Shown piece by piece: positions 1 to 10,780 of a stretch of DNA of 64,000 nt (position 1 is its first letter; each line of letters starts with the position of its first letter). Location of the stretch: contig NZ_LR131147.1 of NCBI RefSeq assembly GCF_900626285.1, forward strand, positions 547,261-611,260, given 5' to 3'. The DNA comes from Intestinimonas massiliensis (ex Afouda et al. 2020) (GTDB lineage: Bacteria; Bacillota; Clostridia; Oscillospirales; Oscillospiraceae). The notes under the pieces are model-generated. The model made no database searches, was not told the DNA's origin, and worked only from the letters and a program-made list of their open reading frames with translations. The position numbers and the translations under genes are program-made.

Positions 1-808
1 GGGAGAAGGCGGCCTCCACCTCATCTCCCTCATTGAGGCGCATGAGGCCGTGGTCCACAAACACGCAGGTGAGCTGATTGCCCACGGCCTCGGCCAGCAG
101 AGCAGCTGCCACAGAGGAATCCACACCGCCGGACAGAGCCAGCAGCACCTTGCCGTCCCCCACCTTTTCCCGGATGGCCTGGATGGCGGTGTTCTTATAG
201 TCGCCCATGGACCAGTCGCCCACCGCACCGCACACCTCATAGAGGAAGTTGCGGATCATGTCGATGCCGTGCTCGGTGTGGTTCACTTCGGGGTGGTACT
301 GCACGCCGTAGAAGCCCCGCTTTTCGTCAGCAATGGCCACGTTGGGGCAGGCATCGGTATGGGCGGTCAGAGCGAAGCCTTCAGGCACCTTGGCCATATA
401 GTCCCCGTGGCTCATCCAGGATATGCCCTTCTCCGGCAGTCCCTTAAAAATCTTACAGGTGGTGTCATAGTAGGTCTCGGTCTTGCCGTACTCCCGCGCG
501 GTATCGGCCTGGGCAGCGGTGACCTGACCGCCCAGCGTATAGGCCATGAGCTGGCAGCCGTAGCAGATACCCAGCACAGGCACACCCAGTTCAAAAATAG
601 CGGGATCCACATGGGGCGCCTTTTCGTCATACACACTGTTGGGGCCGCCGGTAAAGATGAAGCCGATGGGCTCCATGGCCTTCAGCTGCTCCAGAGGGGT
701 GGTGTAGGGCTTGACCTCGCAGTACACCCCGCACTCCCGGACCCGGCGGGCAATGAGCTGATTATACTGGCCGCCAAAATCCAGGACGATTAAGGTCTGA
801 TGGGACAT
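1..808 (-). CDS. guaA: GMP synthase (glutamine-hydrolysing), N-terminal part, runs off the left edge
   Basis: Makes GMP from XMP using glutamine nitrogen, the last step of guanine nucleotide synthesis in the cytosol. The visible 269 codons begin MSHQTLIVLDFGGQYNQLIA, a class I glutamine amidotransferase start. The catalytic Cys lies in GICYGCQLMAY, and the His-Glu pair follows in QYHPEVNHTE. The ATP-pyrophosphatase PP-loop LALSGGVDSS begins near residue 230, so the fusion of amidotransferase and synthetase is clear. The XMP-binding and dimerisation parts lie outside the window. The ATG at 808 follows a purine-rich GAAGGAAC. A promoter lies 57-92 bases upstream. I saw no purine riboswitch in the leader. 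Confidence 0.95.
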   Translation of the reverse strand, partial: MSHQTLIVLDFGGQYNQLIARRVRECGVYCEVKPYTTPLEQLKAMEPIGFIFTGGPNSVYDEKAPHVDPAIFELGVPVLGICYGCQLMAYTLGGQVTAAQADTAREYGKTETYYDTTCKIFKGLPEKGISWMSHGDYMAKVPEGFALTAHTDACPNVAIADEKRGFYGVQYHPEVNHTEHGIDMIRNFLYEVCGAVGDWSMGDYKNTAIQAIREKVGDGKVLLALSGGVDSSVAAALLAEAVGNQLTCVFVDHGLMRLNEGDEVEAAFS

Positions 809-871
809 GCACGTTCCTTCTTTCTATGGATTCTATGATCATCTGGGGAAAAGACGAAAATTTTACAGTTT

Positions 872-900
872 AGGATACCATATTTCCCCCAAAAGCGCAA
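872..900 (-). promoter_or_regulatory. Probable sigma-A promoter of guaA
   Basis: Reading on the minus strand, TTGCGC (895-900) and TATCCT (872-877) are separated by 17 bases. Transcription would start near 865, giving a leader of about 57 bases. The -10 is two bases from consensus, so this is a moderate call. Confidence 0.5.
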
Positions 901-912
901 GAGCTCCGAAAG

Positions 913-946
913 GAAAGCCGCCGGACCCGCAGGTCCGGCGGCTTTC
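913..946 (-). terminator. Rho-independent terminator after the small lipoprotein gene
   Basis: A perfect 15-bp stem (913-927 with 932-946) closes a 4-base loop and starts right after the stop codon of the lipoprotein gene. On the minus strand it is followed by TTTCC. It separates that gene from guaA. Confidence 0.7.
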
Positions 947-947
947 T

Positions 948-1574
948 TCATGGTTGTACTTCTGCTCCGCCCCACTCCACCGCCGTGAAGCCGGAGCGCT
1001 GCGGAGCAGTAAGCGTTTGGGGCGGCACTTCCACCTGCTCCTCCACCCCCTGCCAGGCCATAAACACCCGGATCAGGGTATCCGGGGCCGGGTCAATGGT
1101 CAGTTTGGCACTGTCGGTATAGGCGGTGGTCTGGAAGGAGATCAGATTATAGGGATTGTGCTCCATCCTGGGCAGCCAGTAGATAATGAACTCGTTGGCC
1201 TCTTTTTCCGTCAGACCCAGGTCGGCCAGAGCGCCCTCCAGAAAGGCGGCGGTATCTGCCCCCGCCACACAGAACCCTGTAGAGAAGTCATACTCCACCT
1301 CAGTGACCCCCTCCCAGAACAGGCAGTAGTACTGCCGGCCGGTATCCGGGTCGGTAAGGGTGCCGTCGGGGGCAGCATCCACCGTCCAGCCGTCCTTATA
1401 GGAGGGGTAGGTGGAAGTAAACTGGCCGTTATAGTCCAGTGTGACGCTCACCCGTGTCTCCTCCTCCGGGTAGAGGTAGATCACCGGCTTCTCTGTGGTT
1501 GCCTCCATGACACACCCGGACAGTCCCACCACCAGCAGACCCGCTGCTATGGGCATTGCCAACCATCTGCGCAT
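948..1574 (-). CDS. Small secreted lipoprotein of unknown function
   Basis: 208 aa. The start MRRWLAMPIAAGLLVVGLSG is chosen because AAGGAGGA lies 7 bases upstream; an in-frame extension upstream has no such site. The signal peptide ends in a lipobox, LSGC, so the mature protein is lipid-anchored on the outer face of the membrane. The rest (residues about 30-205) begins with EKPVIYLYPEEETRVSVTLD. The phrase PVIYLYP is a recognisable opening of a family of uncharacterised bacterial proteins. No catalytic motif was identified. The gene follows carB by 72 bases with no obvious terminator between, so some read-through from carAB is possible. Function is unknown. Confidence 0.85.
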   Translation of the reverse strand: MRRWLAMPIAAGLLVVGLSGCVMEATTEKPVIYLYPEEETRVSVTLDYNGQFTSTYPSYKDGWTVDAAPDGTLTDPDTGRQYYCLFWEGVTEVEYDFSTGFCVAGADTAAFLEGALADLGLTEKEANEFIIYWLPRMEHNPYNLISFQTTAYTDSAKLTIDPAPDTLIRVFMAWQGVEEQVEVPPQTLTAPQRSGFTAVEWGGAEVQP

Positions 1575-1646
1575 AAAAACTCCTCCTTCCAAATTCTTTT
1601 TGTCTATTCTATCAGACGAATCCGGAAGGAGGAAGTTCCATTTCAA

Positions 1647-4942
<3,296 letters not shown>

Positions 4943-4943
<1 letters not shown>

Positions 4944-6028
4944 TACCGCTCCCCTCCCTTCATGCTGTCTACAAAGCGGTCAAAAAGATATTCGGTATCC
5001 ATGGGACCGGGAGAGGCCTCCGGGTGGAACTGAACGGTGAAGCAGTTGGGCCGCTTGTACTTCAGGCCCTCCACGCTGCCCTCGTTGACGTTGACGTGGG
5101 AGATCTCCGCCACCGCGGGGTCCACACTCTCGGCGGTGACTACATAGCCGTGGTTCTGGCTGGTGATGAAGGCCCGGCCGGCGGCCAGGTCCTTCACCGG
5201 ATGGTTGCCGCCCCGGTGGCCGAAGCGCATCTTCCGGGTCTCGGCACCGGTGGCCAGAGCCAGCAGCTGGTGGCCCAGGCAGACAGCGAACAGGGGGATG
5301 GAGGAATCGTAGAGCTTGCGCACCTCTTTGATGATGTCCACGTTGTCCGCCGGGTCGCCGGGGCCGTTGGACAGCATCACGCCGTCAAAACCGCCGTTGA
5401 GGATGATCTCCGCCCGGGTGTGGGCGGGATACACCGTCACCTGGCAGCCCCGCTTCTGGAGGCAGCGGATCATGTTCTCCTTCACGCCGTAGTCCATCAT
5501 GGCCACCCGGAACCGCTGGGCGGTAAGGGCCGGATAGACCTGGGGCTCCTTCCGGGTCACCTTTTCCACGGTGCCCTCCACCCGGTAGGCCTTGATGCGC
5601 TCCAGACACTCCTCTACATGAAAATGCTCCGCACAGGTGATCATGCCATTCATGGTCCCCTGACTGCGGAGTATTCTGGTCAACGCCCGGGTGTCAACAC
5701 CCTCGATCCCGGTGATATCATATCTCTTCAAATAGGAATCCAGGTCTCCCTCACAGCGGAAGTTGCTGCCGCGGCGGGACAGATGCCGAACAATAAAGGC
5801 CTCCGCCCAGGGACGGGAGGACTCGTTATCCTCGTGGTTCACACCGTAATTGCCAATGAGGGGATAGCTCATCACGATGCCCTGTCCTGCATAGGAGGGG
5901 TCGGTCAAAATCTCCTGATAGCCGGTCATGGAGGTATTGAATACCATCTCGCACACCCGGTCCGCCGAAGAGCCGATGCTGACGCCCTGGAACACCGCGC
6001 CATTGGCCAAGATCAAGGTCGCTTTCAT
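4943..6028 (-). CDS. carA: Carbamoyl-phosphate synthase small subunit (glutaminase)
   Basis: 361 aa. Hydrolyses glutamine and passes ammonia to CarB. The N-terminal CPSase domain begins MKATLILANGAVFQGVSIGS. The class I amidotransferase domain (from about residue 175) holds the nucleophile Cys in LFAVCLGHQLLALA and the His/Glu pair in VQFHPEASPGP. The start at 6028 fits the family and a promoter only about 32 bases upstream. An in-frame ATG at 6055 would sit almost at the transcription start, with no ribosome binding site. The two genes form a carA-carB operon. The short leader leaves no room for a PyrR-type attenuator. Confidence 0.96.
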
Positions 6029-6067
6029 CTCCTGTATCACGCCTTTCTTTCCCATGGTATTTGTTCG

Positions 6068-6096
6068 ATTGTACTCTAATTTTTTTCCTGGGGCAA
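6068..6096 (-). promoter_or_regulatory. Sigma-A promoter of carAB
   Basis: On the minus strand TTGCCC (6091-6096) and TACAAT (6068-6073) are exactly 17 bases apart. The start point would be near 6060, and the leader before carA about 32 bases. Confidence 0.75.
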
Positions 6097-6144
6097 CTCC
6101 CTTTTCCCCCCATTTTTCAAAATTGTAAATTTGGACAAAACAAC

Positions 6145-6181
6145 GGGGCGCACTTCCCATTTTTCCCGGTCAATGCGCCCC
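6145..6181 (-). terminator. Possible terminator hairpin between the phosphoesterase gene and carA
   Basis: Arms GGGGCGCA (6145-6152) and TGCGCCCC (6174-6181) pair over a 21-base loop. On the minus strand the stem is followed by GTTGTTTTG. The loop is long and the U-run broken, so the call is tentative. It lies 30 bases past the stop of the upstream phosphoesterase. Confidence 0.45.
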
Positions 6182-6211
6182 AAAGTTCTAAAAAATAGAT
6201 ATTTGGCCTAA

Positions 6212-7048
6212 TTATTTTTTTGCTTCCGACGTGACTTCAATCACCACGACCTCCGGCGGATTGAAGAACCTGGGAACCCGGGTACTCTCCCGGGCCAGCC
6301 CCCGGCTGACGATGAGGGTGGTACCCTCCAGATCGTATGTACCCCCGGCATATCGTGGGAACAGCCCCTGGTTGGGGGCGATCAAGCCGTTGATGAGGCC
6401 GGGCAGCCGCCACTGGCCCCCGTGGGCGTGGCCCGCCAGCACCAGATCAAACCCTCGGCCGGTGTAGTCCGTCACCCGCTCGGGCCGGTGGGTGAGAAGG
6501 ACGGAGAATACGTCCTGCTTCAGAGCGGCGGTCACAGTCTCCATCTGGCTCCGCCAGGCCCGCTCCCCCACGTTGGGGTCGTCCACGCCGCAGATCTGGA
6601 TGGTCTGCCCCGCCGCCGTCACCAGCCTGCTCTCCCCCTCCAGCACCACAGCGCCCCGCTGCCGCAGCGCCTCCTTGATCTCCTCCACCCGGCCGCTCCA
6701 GAACTCGTGGTTGCCGGTCACATAATAGACCGGCCACCGCTCCGCCAGAGCCTCCACAGCAGTCAGAGCCTTCTCCTCCGGCAGCCGGGGGTCGTCATCC
6801 ACCATATCGCCGCTGAGGAGCACCAGATCCGGGTTCTGCGCCTCCACCACATGCAGCAGCTTCTGCTGGCCTTCCCCATAGTCGCAGCAATGGAGGTCGG
6901 TGAGCAATACCAAGCGCACTGTGCTGTCTATTTTTTCGCTCTCCACTGTATATTCCCGCACAGTCAGGCCGGAATCCAGCCCCGCCCACACCAGCAGGCC
7001 GGCCGCGATCCCGCCTGCTGCCAGCAGGTGTCGGGTTCTTTTTTTCAA
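6212..7048 (-). CDS. Membrane-anchored metallophosphoesterase (YkuE/YaeI-like)
   Basis: 278 aa calcineurin-type phosphoesterase. One N-terminal hydrophobic segment (residues 7-24) anchors it with the catalytic domain outside or at the membrane face. The five metal-site motifs are all visible: LLTDLHCCDYG (the first block lacks the usual DxH spelling but keeps D and H), LLSGDMVDD, VTGNHEFW, LLTHRPERV and LAGHAHGGQW. Family members cleave phosphate esters, some acting on UDP-diacylglucosamine-type lipids; the substrate here is unknown. It uses a TTG start: AGGAG is 6 bases upstream. It is transcribed divergently from the YetF gene. Confidence 0.88.
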   Translation of the reverse strand: MKKRTRHLLAAGGIAAGLLVWAGLDSGLTVREYTVESEKIDSTVRLVLLTDLHCCDYGEGQQKLLHVVEAQNPDLVLLSGDMVDDDPRLPEEKALTAVEALAERWPVYYVTGNHEFWSGRVEEIKEALRQRGAVVLEGESRLVTAAGQTIQICGVDDPNVGERAWRSQMETVTAALKQDVFSVLLTHRPERVTDYTGRGFDLVLAGHAHGGQWRLPGLINGLIAPNQGLFPRYAGGTYDLEGTTLIVSRGLARESTRVPRFFNPPEVVVIEVTSEAKK

Positions 7049-7137
7049 AGGAAGCTCCTTTCTTTCCGGGCAGGCCGCATAAAGCGGGCTCCGCCGGCCA
7101 TACTGAATCAGAACACCCGCGTTTGGGGAGGTCTGTT

Positions 7138-7818
7138 ATGGTCATCGCCTTTCTGCGCACCATCATTCTGTATACGTTCATCATCGCCGGCATCCGGCTC
7201 ATGGGCAAGCGGCAGGTGGGCGAACTGGAGCCCTCCGAGCTGGTTCTGGCCCTGCTCATCGCCGACCTGGCGGCGGTGCCCATGCAGGATTTCGGCATTC
7301 CCCTGCTCACCGGCCTCATCCCCATCCTCACCCTGCTGTGCCTCACCATGGCCCTGTCGGTACTCACCATGAAAAGCGTCCGGTTCCGGGCGGTGCTCTG
7401 CGGCCGGCCCAGCGTCATCGTGGAGAACGGGAAGCTGCGGCAGAGCGAGATGCGGAAAAACCGCTTTACCCTGGATGAGCTGATGGAGGAACTGCGGATG
7501 AAGGGCATCACCGACCTGTCCGCCGTCAAATACGCCATTCTGGAGACCAACGGACAGATCTCCGTTCTCCCCTATGCCGCCCAGCAGCCGGTCACTGCCC
7601 GGCAGATGGGCCTGATCCCCCGGGAGCCGGGGCTGCCCATGGTACTCATCAACGACGGCCGGGTCATCACCCGCACCCTTCACAGCCGTGGGCTGGATGA
7701 CGTCTGGCTGGAAAAACAGCTCCGGCAGCACCATGTCAATCGGCCCGAAGATGTGTTTTTGCTGACGGTGGACGAAGACAACAGGGTCTATCTGGCCAAA
7801 AAGGAGGCGCGCAGATGA
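7138..7818 (+). CDS. YetF/DUF421 family membrane protein
   Basis: 226 aa. Three N-terminal membrane segments (about residues 3-75) are followed by a soluble YetF domain (about 85-215). Family-typical phrases are IRLMGKRQVGELEPSELV and FTLDELMEELRMKGI. The ATG at 7138 is chosen because GGGGAGG ends 6 bases upstream; an upstream in-frame TTG would sit inside that site. The stop overlaps the next gene as ATGA. YetF proteins are linked to spore and membrane functions in Firmicutes, but the biochemical role is not settled. Together with DUF4363 it makes a two-gene unit often seen in Clostridia. Confidence 0.9.
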   Translation: MVIAFLRTIILYTFIIAGIRLMGKRQVGELEPSELVLALLIADLAAVPMQDFGIPLLTGLIPILTLLCLTMALSVLTMKSVRFRAVLCGRPSVIVENGKLRQSEMRKNRFTLDELMEELRMKGITDLSAVKYAILETNGQISVLPYAAQQPVTARQMGLIPREPGLPMVLINDGRVITRTLHSRGLDDVWLEKQLRQHHVNRPEDVFLLTVDEDNRVYLAKKEARR

Positions 7819-8195
7819 AGCGGCTGTGGATCGCCCTGGTTCTGCTGGGGGCCATTTTTGCCGGAACTCTGTTCCACATCCGCTCCCTCCACGGCTTTAC
7901 CGATACCCTGTCCACCCTGCTGGACCAGGCAGAGGAGCAGGCGGCGGCGGAGCGCTGGGACCAGGCCCGGGCCCTCACCGTACAGGCCAAGGAGGCCTGG
8001 GCGGACCGGGACGTCTACCTCCATGTGCTCCTCCGCCACGCCGACACCGACTCCATCTACGCCGGGTTCCAGGAGACCCTGGCCCTGCTGGACAGCCGGG
8101 AGTACGGGGAGTATTCCGCCGCCAATGCCCGGCTGGTCACCCAAATCGACCTGCTCTATGAGGCGGAGCAGCTCACCCTGAAAAACATTTTTTAG
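7815..8195 (+). CDS. DUF4363 family protein
   Basis: 126 aa. One N-terminal membrane segment (residues 4-20), then an all-helical extracytoplasmic domain rich in Ala, Glu and Arg. The middle, around WDQARALTVQAKEAWADRD, resembles DUF4363 proteins. It overlaps the YetF gene by four bases (ATGA) and is closed by a terminator, so the pair is a compact two-gene operon. The fixed pairing suggests the two proteins work together, but no activity is known. Confidence 0.8.
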   Translation: MKRLWIALVLLGAIFAGTLFHIRSLHGFTDTLSTLLDQAEEQAAAERWDQARALTVQAKEAWADRDVYLHVLLRHADTDSIYAGFQETLALLDSREYGEYSAANARLVTQIDLLYEAEQLTLKNIF

Positions 8196-8222
8196 CGGGA
8201 ACGGCATCCGTCCCCGCTTTTT
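8194..8222 (+). terminator. Terminator of the YetF-DUF4363 operon
   Basis: Stem of 11 pairs with one mismatch (8194-8204 with 8208-8218) and a 3-base loop, followed by TTTTCC. It overlaps the last codons and stop. On the opposite strand there is no U-run, so it serves the plus strand only. Confidence 0.75.
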
Positions 8223-8228
8223 CCTATT

Positions 8229-8732
8229 TTAATAGCCCCGCAGAGGGATGGAGCCGTCATCCTCTCCCTTCTCGATGGAGAGGATCCTGGCGTCGTAGCC
8301 GTAATTCTCGTTGACCTGGATATGTACGGTCTCCCCTACCCTGCGGCCCAGCAGAGCCTTGCCCACCGGGGATTCCTTGCTGATGAGTCCGTGGAGGGCG
8401 TCCTGCCGCATGGTGGTCACCACCTGGTAGGTCTCGGTATCGTCCTCGTCCTCCAGGTAGACCGTCACCTTGTCGTACAGGTTTACCCCGTCGGCGGGGC
8501 CCTCCTCCTTCAGCACCCGGGCAGTCTTGATCATGTTCTCCAGGTAGCGGATGCGGCCCTCATTGCGGTTCTTCTCCTGCTTGGCCGCCTTGTACTCAAA
8601 GTTCTCACTCAGATCGCCGAAGGCCCGGGCCTCCTTCACCGCCTCCAGCAGCTGAGGACGGAGCTGGATGCGGCGGTAGTCCAGTTCCTCCTTCATCATC
8701 TGAAGATCCTTTTTTGTCAGTTCGTCGTGCAT
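8229..8732 (-). CDS. greA: Transcription elongation factor GreA
   Basis: 167 aa. Rescues backtracked RNA polymerase by stimulating RNA cleavage in the secondary channel. The N-terminal coiled coil (residues 1-80) carries FGDLSENFEYKAAKQ, including the acidic D-x-x-E-N tip. The C-terminal FKBP-like domain ends in DALHGLISKESPVGKALLGR. The frame stays open far upstream, but MHDELTKKDLQ at 8732 is preceded by AAAAGGGA and matches the family start. It is the last gene of a DUF3783-plsY-greA operon; plsY ends 17 bases upstream. Confidence 0.95.
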   Translation of the reverse strand: MHDELTKKDLQMMKEELDYRRIQLRPQLLEAVKEARAFGDLSENFEYKAAKQEKNRNEGRIRYLENMIKTARVLKEEGPADGVNLYDKVTVYLEDEDDTETYQVVTTMRQDALHGLISKESPVGKALLGRRVGETVHIQVNENYGYDARILSIEKGEDDGSIPLRGY

Positions 8733-8749
8733 AAGGCATCCCTTTTCTT

Positions 8750-9355
8750 TTACTTGGATTGATTGGGCCGGAATTTCCGGGGCTCCTCCCCCCGCATGAT
8801 GCGGCCCAGGCCGTGATAGTGACGGCTCACCATCAGCACGGTCAGCACCAGCGCCAGAGCCCCCGCCTCCCAGCTGTGGAAGAGAATGGCCAGGGGGAGA
8901 AAAACGGCGGGGATCACCACCGCCCCCAGAGGCAGCCAGCCGGTGATGACTGTCACACCCAGCCCGGTGAGGCAGGCCGCCGTCCCCCACAGGGGCGAAT
9001 ACAGGATCAGACCCGCGCAGGTGACCGCCACCCCCTTGCCGCCCTGAAAGCGCCGCCAGAAGGGGAAGTTGTGGCCCAGCACGACCCCCAGGCAGGCCCA
9101 CAGCAGGGCCAGCCGCCCCAGGTGCTCCCCGGCCAGCAGGGCGCAGGCCAGACAGGCCAGGGCGGTCTTGGCGATGTCCCCCAGCAGCACCAGCAGGCCC
9201 CAGCGCAGTCCCAGTTCATGGGCCACATTGGCCATGCCCGGGTTGCCGGTGCCCAGCCGGGCGGCGCTCTCCCCGGTGCGGCGGCGGGCCACCAGCTCCC
9301 CGGTGAGGAAGCAGCCGAAGGCGTATCCGATCCCAAGACAGAGTATCCGTTCCAT
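8750..9355 (-). CDS. plsY: Acyl-phosphate:glycerol-3-phosphate acyltransferase PlsY
   Basis: 201 aa integral membrane enzyme with five or more hydrophobic segments. It transfers the acyl group from acyl-phosphate to glycerol-3-phosphate, the first step of phospholipid synthesis. Family blocks are LGTGNPGMANVAHELG (in place of the common SGNxGATN), GHNFPFWRRFQGGKGVAV, and the C-terminal SRHYHGLGRIMRGEE. The start MERILCLG at 9355 has AGAGGTG upstream; the longer open frame has no membrane or family character. The N-A-T substitution in block 1 is mildly unusual. It sits between the DUF3783 gene and greA. Confidence 0.9.
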   Translation of the reverse strand: MERILCLGIGYAFGCFLTGELVARRRTGESAARLGTGNPGMANVAHELGLRWGLLVLLGDIAKTALACLACALLAGEHLGRLALLWACLGVVLGHNFPFWRRFQGGKGVAVTCAGLILYSPLWGTAACLTGLGVTVITGWLPLGAVVIPAVFLPLAILFHSWEAGALALVLTVLMVSRHYHGLGRIMRGEEPRKFRPNQSK

Positions 9356-9408
9356 GGTAAGCACCTCTTGCTCCCGATATGGAGCCAGTTTGCCCCAAAA
9401 CAGCGGTT

Positions 9409-9813
9409 TTACCCCTCCGGCTCCTGCTTTTTGGCGTGGGCCGCCTGGCCCTGACGGATGGCCTCCCGCTCCCGGGACAGCTCCGTCTTCAGCTCCAGGG
9501 AGTTCCATGTCCCGTTGGTGGGGGTGAGCACTGCCTTCAGGGACACGGGCGGGATCTTGTTCCGCCGGAAGCCCTGGAGGAATTTATCCAGCAGCGGGCC
9601 GGTGCAGTTGACCAGCAGCAGCACCTCATCGGTGAAGGTCTCCCCGTCCCAGGGGGTCTCGGGGGCCTTGCCCTCCACCAGGTCGTTCAGGGCCAGGCCG
9701 TACTCCGCCGGCTCCACCAGCCGGGTGCGCAGGCCCAGGGGCAGGCACATCCGTCGGATCTTGGCCCCCTTGGGGGTATCCAGATTATAGAGTAATACCA
9801 TAGGATGGTTCAT
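9409..9813 (-). CDS. DUF3783 domain-containing protein
   Basis: 134 aa soluble protein. It opens MNHPMVLLYNLDTPKGAKIR and has a DUF3783-like core around residues 5-90, with ending LREIPPVSLKAVLTPTN-like text (RRNKIPPVSLKAVLTPTNGT). The C-terminus is charged and probably helical. The start at 9813 has AGAGGA at the right distance. It is the first gene of the operon with plsY and greA, 53 bases before plsY. Function is unknown; such proteins are common in Clostridia. Confidence 0.75.
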   Translation of the reverse strand: MNHPMVLLYNLDTPKGAKIRRMCLPLGLRTRLVEPAEYGLALNDLVEGKAPETPWDGETFTDEVLLLVNCTGPLLDKFLQGFRRNKIPPVSLKAVLTPTNGTWNSLELKTELSREREAIRQGQAAHAKKQEPEG

Positions 9814-9850
9814 AAATCGTCCTCTTTTCGGTCATATGATGATGCCTCTT

Positions 9851-9879
9851 ATTTTACCCGTCCGCTTCCCCGCCGTCAA
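9851..9879 (-). promoter_or_regulatory. Sigma-A promoter of the DUF3783-plsY-greA operon
   Basis: On the minus strand TTGACG (9874-9879) and TAAAAT (9851-9856) are 17 bases apart. This is one base from consensus in each box. It stands back to back with the promoter of the SDR gene. Confidence 0.75.
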
Positions 9880-9895
9880 CAATTTTGGCCGGTTC

Positions 9896-9925
9896 TTGCA
9901 AAGGGCCGCATATTTGTGGGATACT
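9896..9925 (+). promoter_or_regulatory. Probable promoter of the SDR gene
   Basis: TTGCAA (9896-9901) and GATACT (9920-9925) with an 18-base spacer. Transcription would begin near 9932, 34 bases before the chosen start codon. Confidence 0.5.
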
Positions 9926-9965
9926 ACTACTAGAGGAAACAAGTATGGCAAAGAAGGGATCCTAC

Positions 9966-10730
9966 ATGAAAATCGCCATTGTCACCGGTGCCTCCTCCGG
10001 GCTGGGCCGGGCCTTTATCCGCCGGTTGGACAAACTGGGCGGCCTGGACGAGATCTGGGGGGTGGCCCGCCGCCGGGAGCGGATGGAGGAGCTGGCAAAG
10101 GAGCTGTCCGCCCCCATGCGGTCCCTGCCCCTGGATCTGACCAGGTCCGAAAGCATCCAGGCCTTGAGGGAACTGCTGGAGGAGACGGGGGCCGACGTGC
10201 GGGTGCTGGTCAACTCCGCCGGATTCGGCAAGTTCGGCACCTACGCCGACATGACCTTCCGGGAGACGGAGGATATGATCGACCTGAACTGCCGGGCCGC
10301 CGTCTCCCTCACCGCCGCGGTCATCCCCCACATGAGCCGGGGAAGCCGGATCCTGGAAATCTGCTCCTCCGCCGCCTTCCAGCCCCTGCCCGGCCTCAAC
10401 GTGTATGCCGCCACCAAGGCCTTCCTGCTCCACTACAGCCGGGCCCTCCGGTGGGAGGTGGCCCCCAGAGGCATCCGGGTGACGGCGGTGTGCCCCGGCT
10501 GGATCAAGACGGAGTTCATCTCGGTGGCCCAGGATACCAAAAACGGACACACCGTGCGGTTCTTCCCCTTTGCCCTCAAACCGGAGACGGTGGCCCGGCG
10601 GGCCCTGCGGGACAGTCATCTGCTGGCCGTCACCACCTGCGGCCTGCCCGCTCTGGTCCAGCGGATGGCCAGCAAATTTTTGCCCAACTGCTTCATCATG
10701 GCCTGCTGGGAGGGACTGCGGCGGATCTGA
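9966..10730 (+). CDS. Short-chain dehydrogenase/reductase (SDR)
   Basis: 254 aa classical SDR, an NAD(P)-dependent oxidoreductase of unknown substrate. It shows the Rossmann glycine motif TGASSGLGRAF (residues 7-17), VNSAGFGKFG in the NAG position, catalytic Ser in ICSSAAF, and Tyr/Lys in VYAATKAFLLHY. The PGWIKTEF loop follows. The start at 9966 gives the usual MKIAIVTGASSG beginning with GAAGGGA 6 bases upstream. An ATG at 9945 with AGAGGA is a real alternative adding seven residues. Gene stands alone and ends at a strong bidirectional terminator. Confidence 0.9.
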   Translation: MKIAIVTGASSGLGRAFIRRLDKLGGLDEIWGVARRRERMEELAKELSAPMRSLPLDLTRSESIQALRELLEETGADVRVLVNSAGFGKFGTYADMTFRETEDMIDLNCRAAVSLTAAVIPHMSRGSRILEICSSAAFQPLPGLNVYAATKAFLLHYSRALRWEVAPRGIRVTAVCPGWIKTEFISVAQDTKNGHTVRFFPFALKPETVARRALRDSHLLAVTTCGLPALVQRMASKFLPNCFIMACWEGLRRI

Positions 10731-10742
10731 CCGCAGGAAAAT

Positions 10743-10780
10743 AAAAGGCGCTCCGCCGACGGCGGAGCGCCTTTCTCCTT
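10743..10780. terminator. Bidirectional terminator between the SDR gene and the amidase gene
   Basis: Perfect 11-bp stem (10747-10757 with 10761-10771) with a 3-base loop. It is flanked by TTTCTCCTTT on the plus side and TTTTATTTT on the minus side, so it can end both converging transcripts. Confidence 0.85.

Noticed and set aside
809..920. Guanine riboswitch in front of guaA
   Set aside because: The leader is short and does not show the three-way junction pattern of a purine riboswitch.
6029..6060. PyrR attenuator before carA
   Set aside because: The predicted leader is only about 32 bases; there is no room for antiterminator and terminator.
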